Of a stretch of 64,000 nt of DNA, positions 63,093-64,000 are shown piece after piece (position 1 is the first letter of the stretch; each line of letters begins with the position of its first letter). The notes beneath the pieces are model-generated. The model was not told the DNA's origin, ran no database searches, and worked only from the letters and a program-made list of their open reading frames with translations. Made by a program: the position numbers and the translations under genes. Source of the stretch: Pyronema omphalodes (lineage: Eukaryota; Ascomycota; Pezizomycetes; Pezizales; Pyronemataceae). The DNA is taken from assembly GCA_024516155.1 (NCBI GenBank), contig JAJJXM010000026.1, positions 1 through 64,000 of the forward strand, given 5' to 3'.

Positions 63093-63480
63093 CCTCATAT
63101 CTCGAATCACAGTATCCAGCGAATACCACTACTCCAGATTTGGTGTCTGGAATTGCCACTGCATCCGTGATCACATTTTCTTATGCGTCCTTCATGGCCT
63201 TAATCTCATCTGATTCATTGTTTTCCGTTCATAATCGAATACTTCTCCGCATGCATACCTTGCAAGCCTCTATTACATTCCTTCTCCATATCTTCTCTTC
63301 CACTCGACCACCTCCCTCCAGTGCAAACTCCTGGACACGTTTACCGCCACTCGAGCCACAGAGTTTCCAAATGCAATACGCTCCTCTTCTTCTCCGGACG
63401 ACTACCTATCTAGCCGTTCTGCTCGAATTACCGGAGCCTGTCGACATCAAACATCTGCCCTCCCGCGTCTGCTTTCGCGT
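63093..63480 (-). pseudogene. Degenerate exon-like remnant disrupted by insertion K
   Basis: On the minus strand it reads KRVQEFALEGGGRVEEKIW, then IEACKVCMRRSIRL, stops, then VITDAVAIPDTKSGVVVFAG and CDSRYEEFVIR. With one K duplication removed, the last codons run into GTAAGTG at 62354, an excellent splice donor. Two in-frame stops show decay. The family is not recognised. Confidence 0.35.
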
Positions 63481-64000
63481 CTTTCAATCAATTTTTATCC
63501 TCATTCTTACCCGCCTTATCGTCACCCTGCTGCTTTGGATGAATCTCCTTGCTAACTCTTGCCACCATTGGCGTTACACAAGAAGTCTCCTAAGAGAATA
63601 TTCCAAAACATTACTCAGCTCCATTTCAAGCAATCTCTTAAGATGTCTTGTACTATGATTTCAGTTTTAGAGCCTTGCAGCATAATACAAAGCTATTTGC
63701 GTATTGAGAGCAGTATTGACGCGGTCAGTAAAGGAAGCAGTAATCACATCATGATCTCTATGTGTCCGCATCCGCGTATTTGAAACATCTTGAAAACGCA
63801 ATAACGGCGCTTAGGACTTTCTTCTGCATCGATCGATAGGTCGCGAATAATCACGCTATAGCCATACGAATTATGCTTTCTGGGCTTACTGTGCTACCTC
63901 AGTCATCGCTGTAATGCTCGGACTGGTCGGAGATTGAGCACATTAGGTACGTGCTGCCCTCTACATTGTTGGCAATTCTGGTAACAATATTACGTAGGTA
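63481..64000. other. Right end without recognisable gene
   Basis: About 520 bp with moderate composition. The overlapping 172-codon plus-strand frame from 63140 has a random-looking, hydrophobic translation, and I do not accept it as a gene. Nothing else is seen. Confidence 0.4.

Noticed and set aside
63140..63658. 172-codon plus-strand frame as a membrane protein
   Set aside because: The hydrophobic, Leu/Ser/Arg-rich composition looks random, and the minus strand holds a more convincing exon trace over its first half.
1..64000. RIP as the cause of the damage
   Set aside because: The specific stops that can be checked by paralog comparison are at CpG, GC-rich repeats remain GC-rich, and frameshifts are common. 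No CpA-biased decay is evident by eye.

Overview
The window is a transposon island from a filamentous fungus. The evidence is chromodomain-type Ty3/gypsy LTR retrotransposons, Tad-like LINEs (ORF1 with CCHC knuckles; ORF2 with AP-endonuclease, reverse transcriptase and RNase H), short GTAAG-type introns in the few non-transposon remnants, and CCCTAA telomere-like words inside one LTR family. Phylum cannot be fixed from sequence alone; an ascomycete is a guess. No intact host gene, tRNA, rRNA or CRISPR array was seen.

Layout. 1-9220: two minus-strand gypsy elements of one family (G1). Element B has long open gag and pol frames; the LTR of element A sits inside B's chromodomain. 9221-10377: LINE 3' end (+). 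10378-12657: LINE B (-), damaged. 12668-17865: two copies of an ORF1-only element, head-out inverted around a 1.1-kb gypsy G3 fragment (chromodomain plus LTR). 17871-21420: LINE C (-), with an intact 583-aa ORF1, cut in the RT. 21473-22117: an acidic tandem-repeat ORF remnant. 22118-28811: LINE D (-), nearly full length. 28931-42301: complete gypsy G4 (-) with a GTGGA target duplication; its 3' LTR is split by a full-length LINE E (+, 29400-35440). G4 itself lies inside LINE F (-), which is also broken by two solo LTRs (42439-43848 and 44182-44714, each with a 5-bp duplication). 46921-47023: LTR scrap. 47024-51606: LINE H then LINE I (+). 51607-56430: LINE G (-) and a second LINE G 5' end. 56431-64000: older, decayed sequence with an ancient G1 LTR interrupted by LINE J (15-bp duplication), degenerate ORFs with splice-like signals, and insertion K (14-bp duplication) carrying a 20-bp minisatellite.

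How the parts relate. The gypsy elements move by LTR/integrase chemistry and the LINEs by target-primed reverse transcription. The ORF1-only elements keep the C-tract 5' start and the hairpin 3' terminus of the LINE B/C/D/H group but no endonuclease or RT, so they look like parasites of those LINEs. Target-site duplications give a relative order: LINE F first, then G4 and the solo LTRs, then LINE E inside G4. The best candidates for something not well described are the ORF1-only element, the shared 3' hairpin with interchangeable simple-repeat tails, the paired GATA palindromes in the G4 LTR, and a possible -1 frameshift on a T-run against the G1 gag stop codon.
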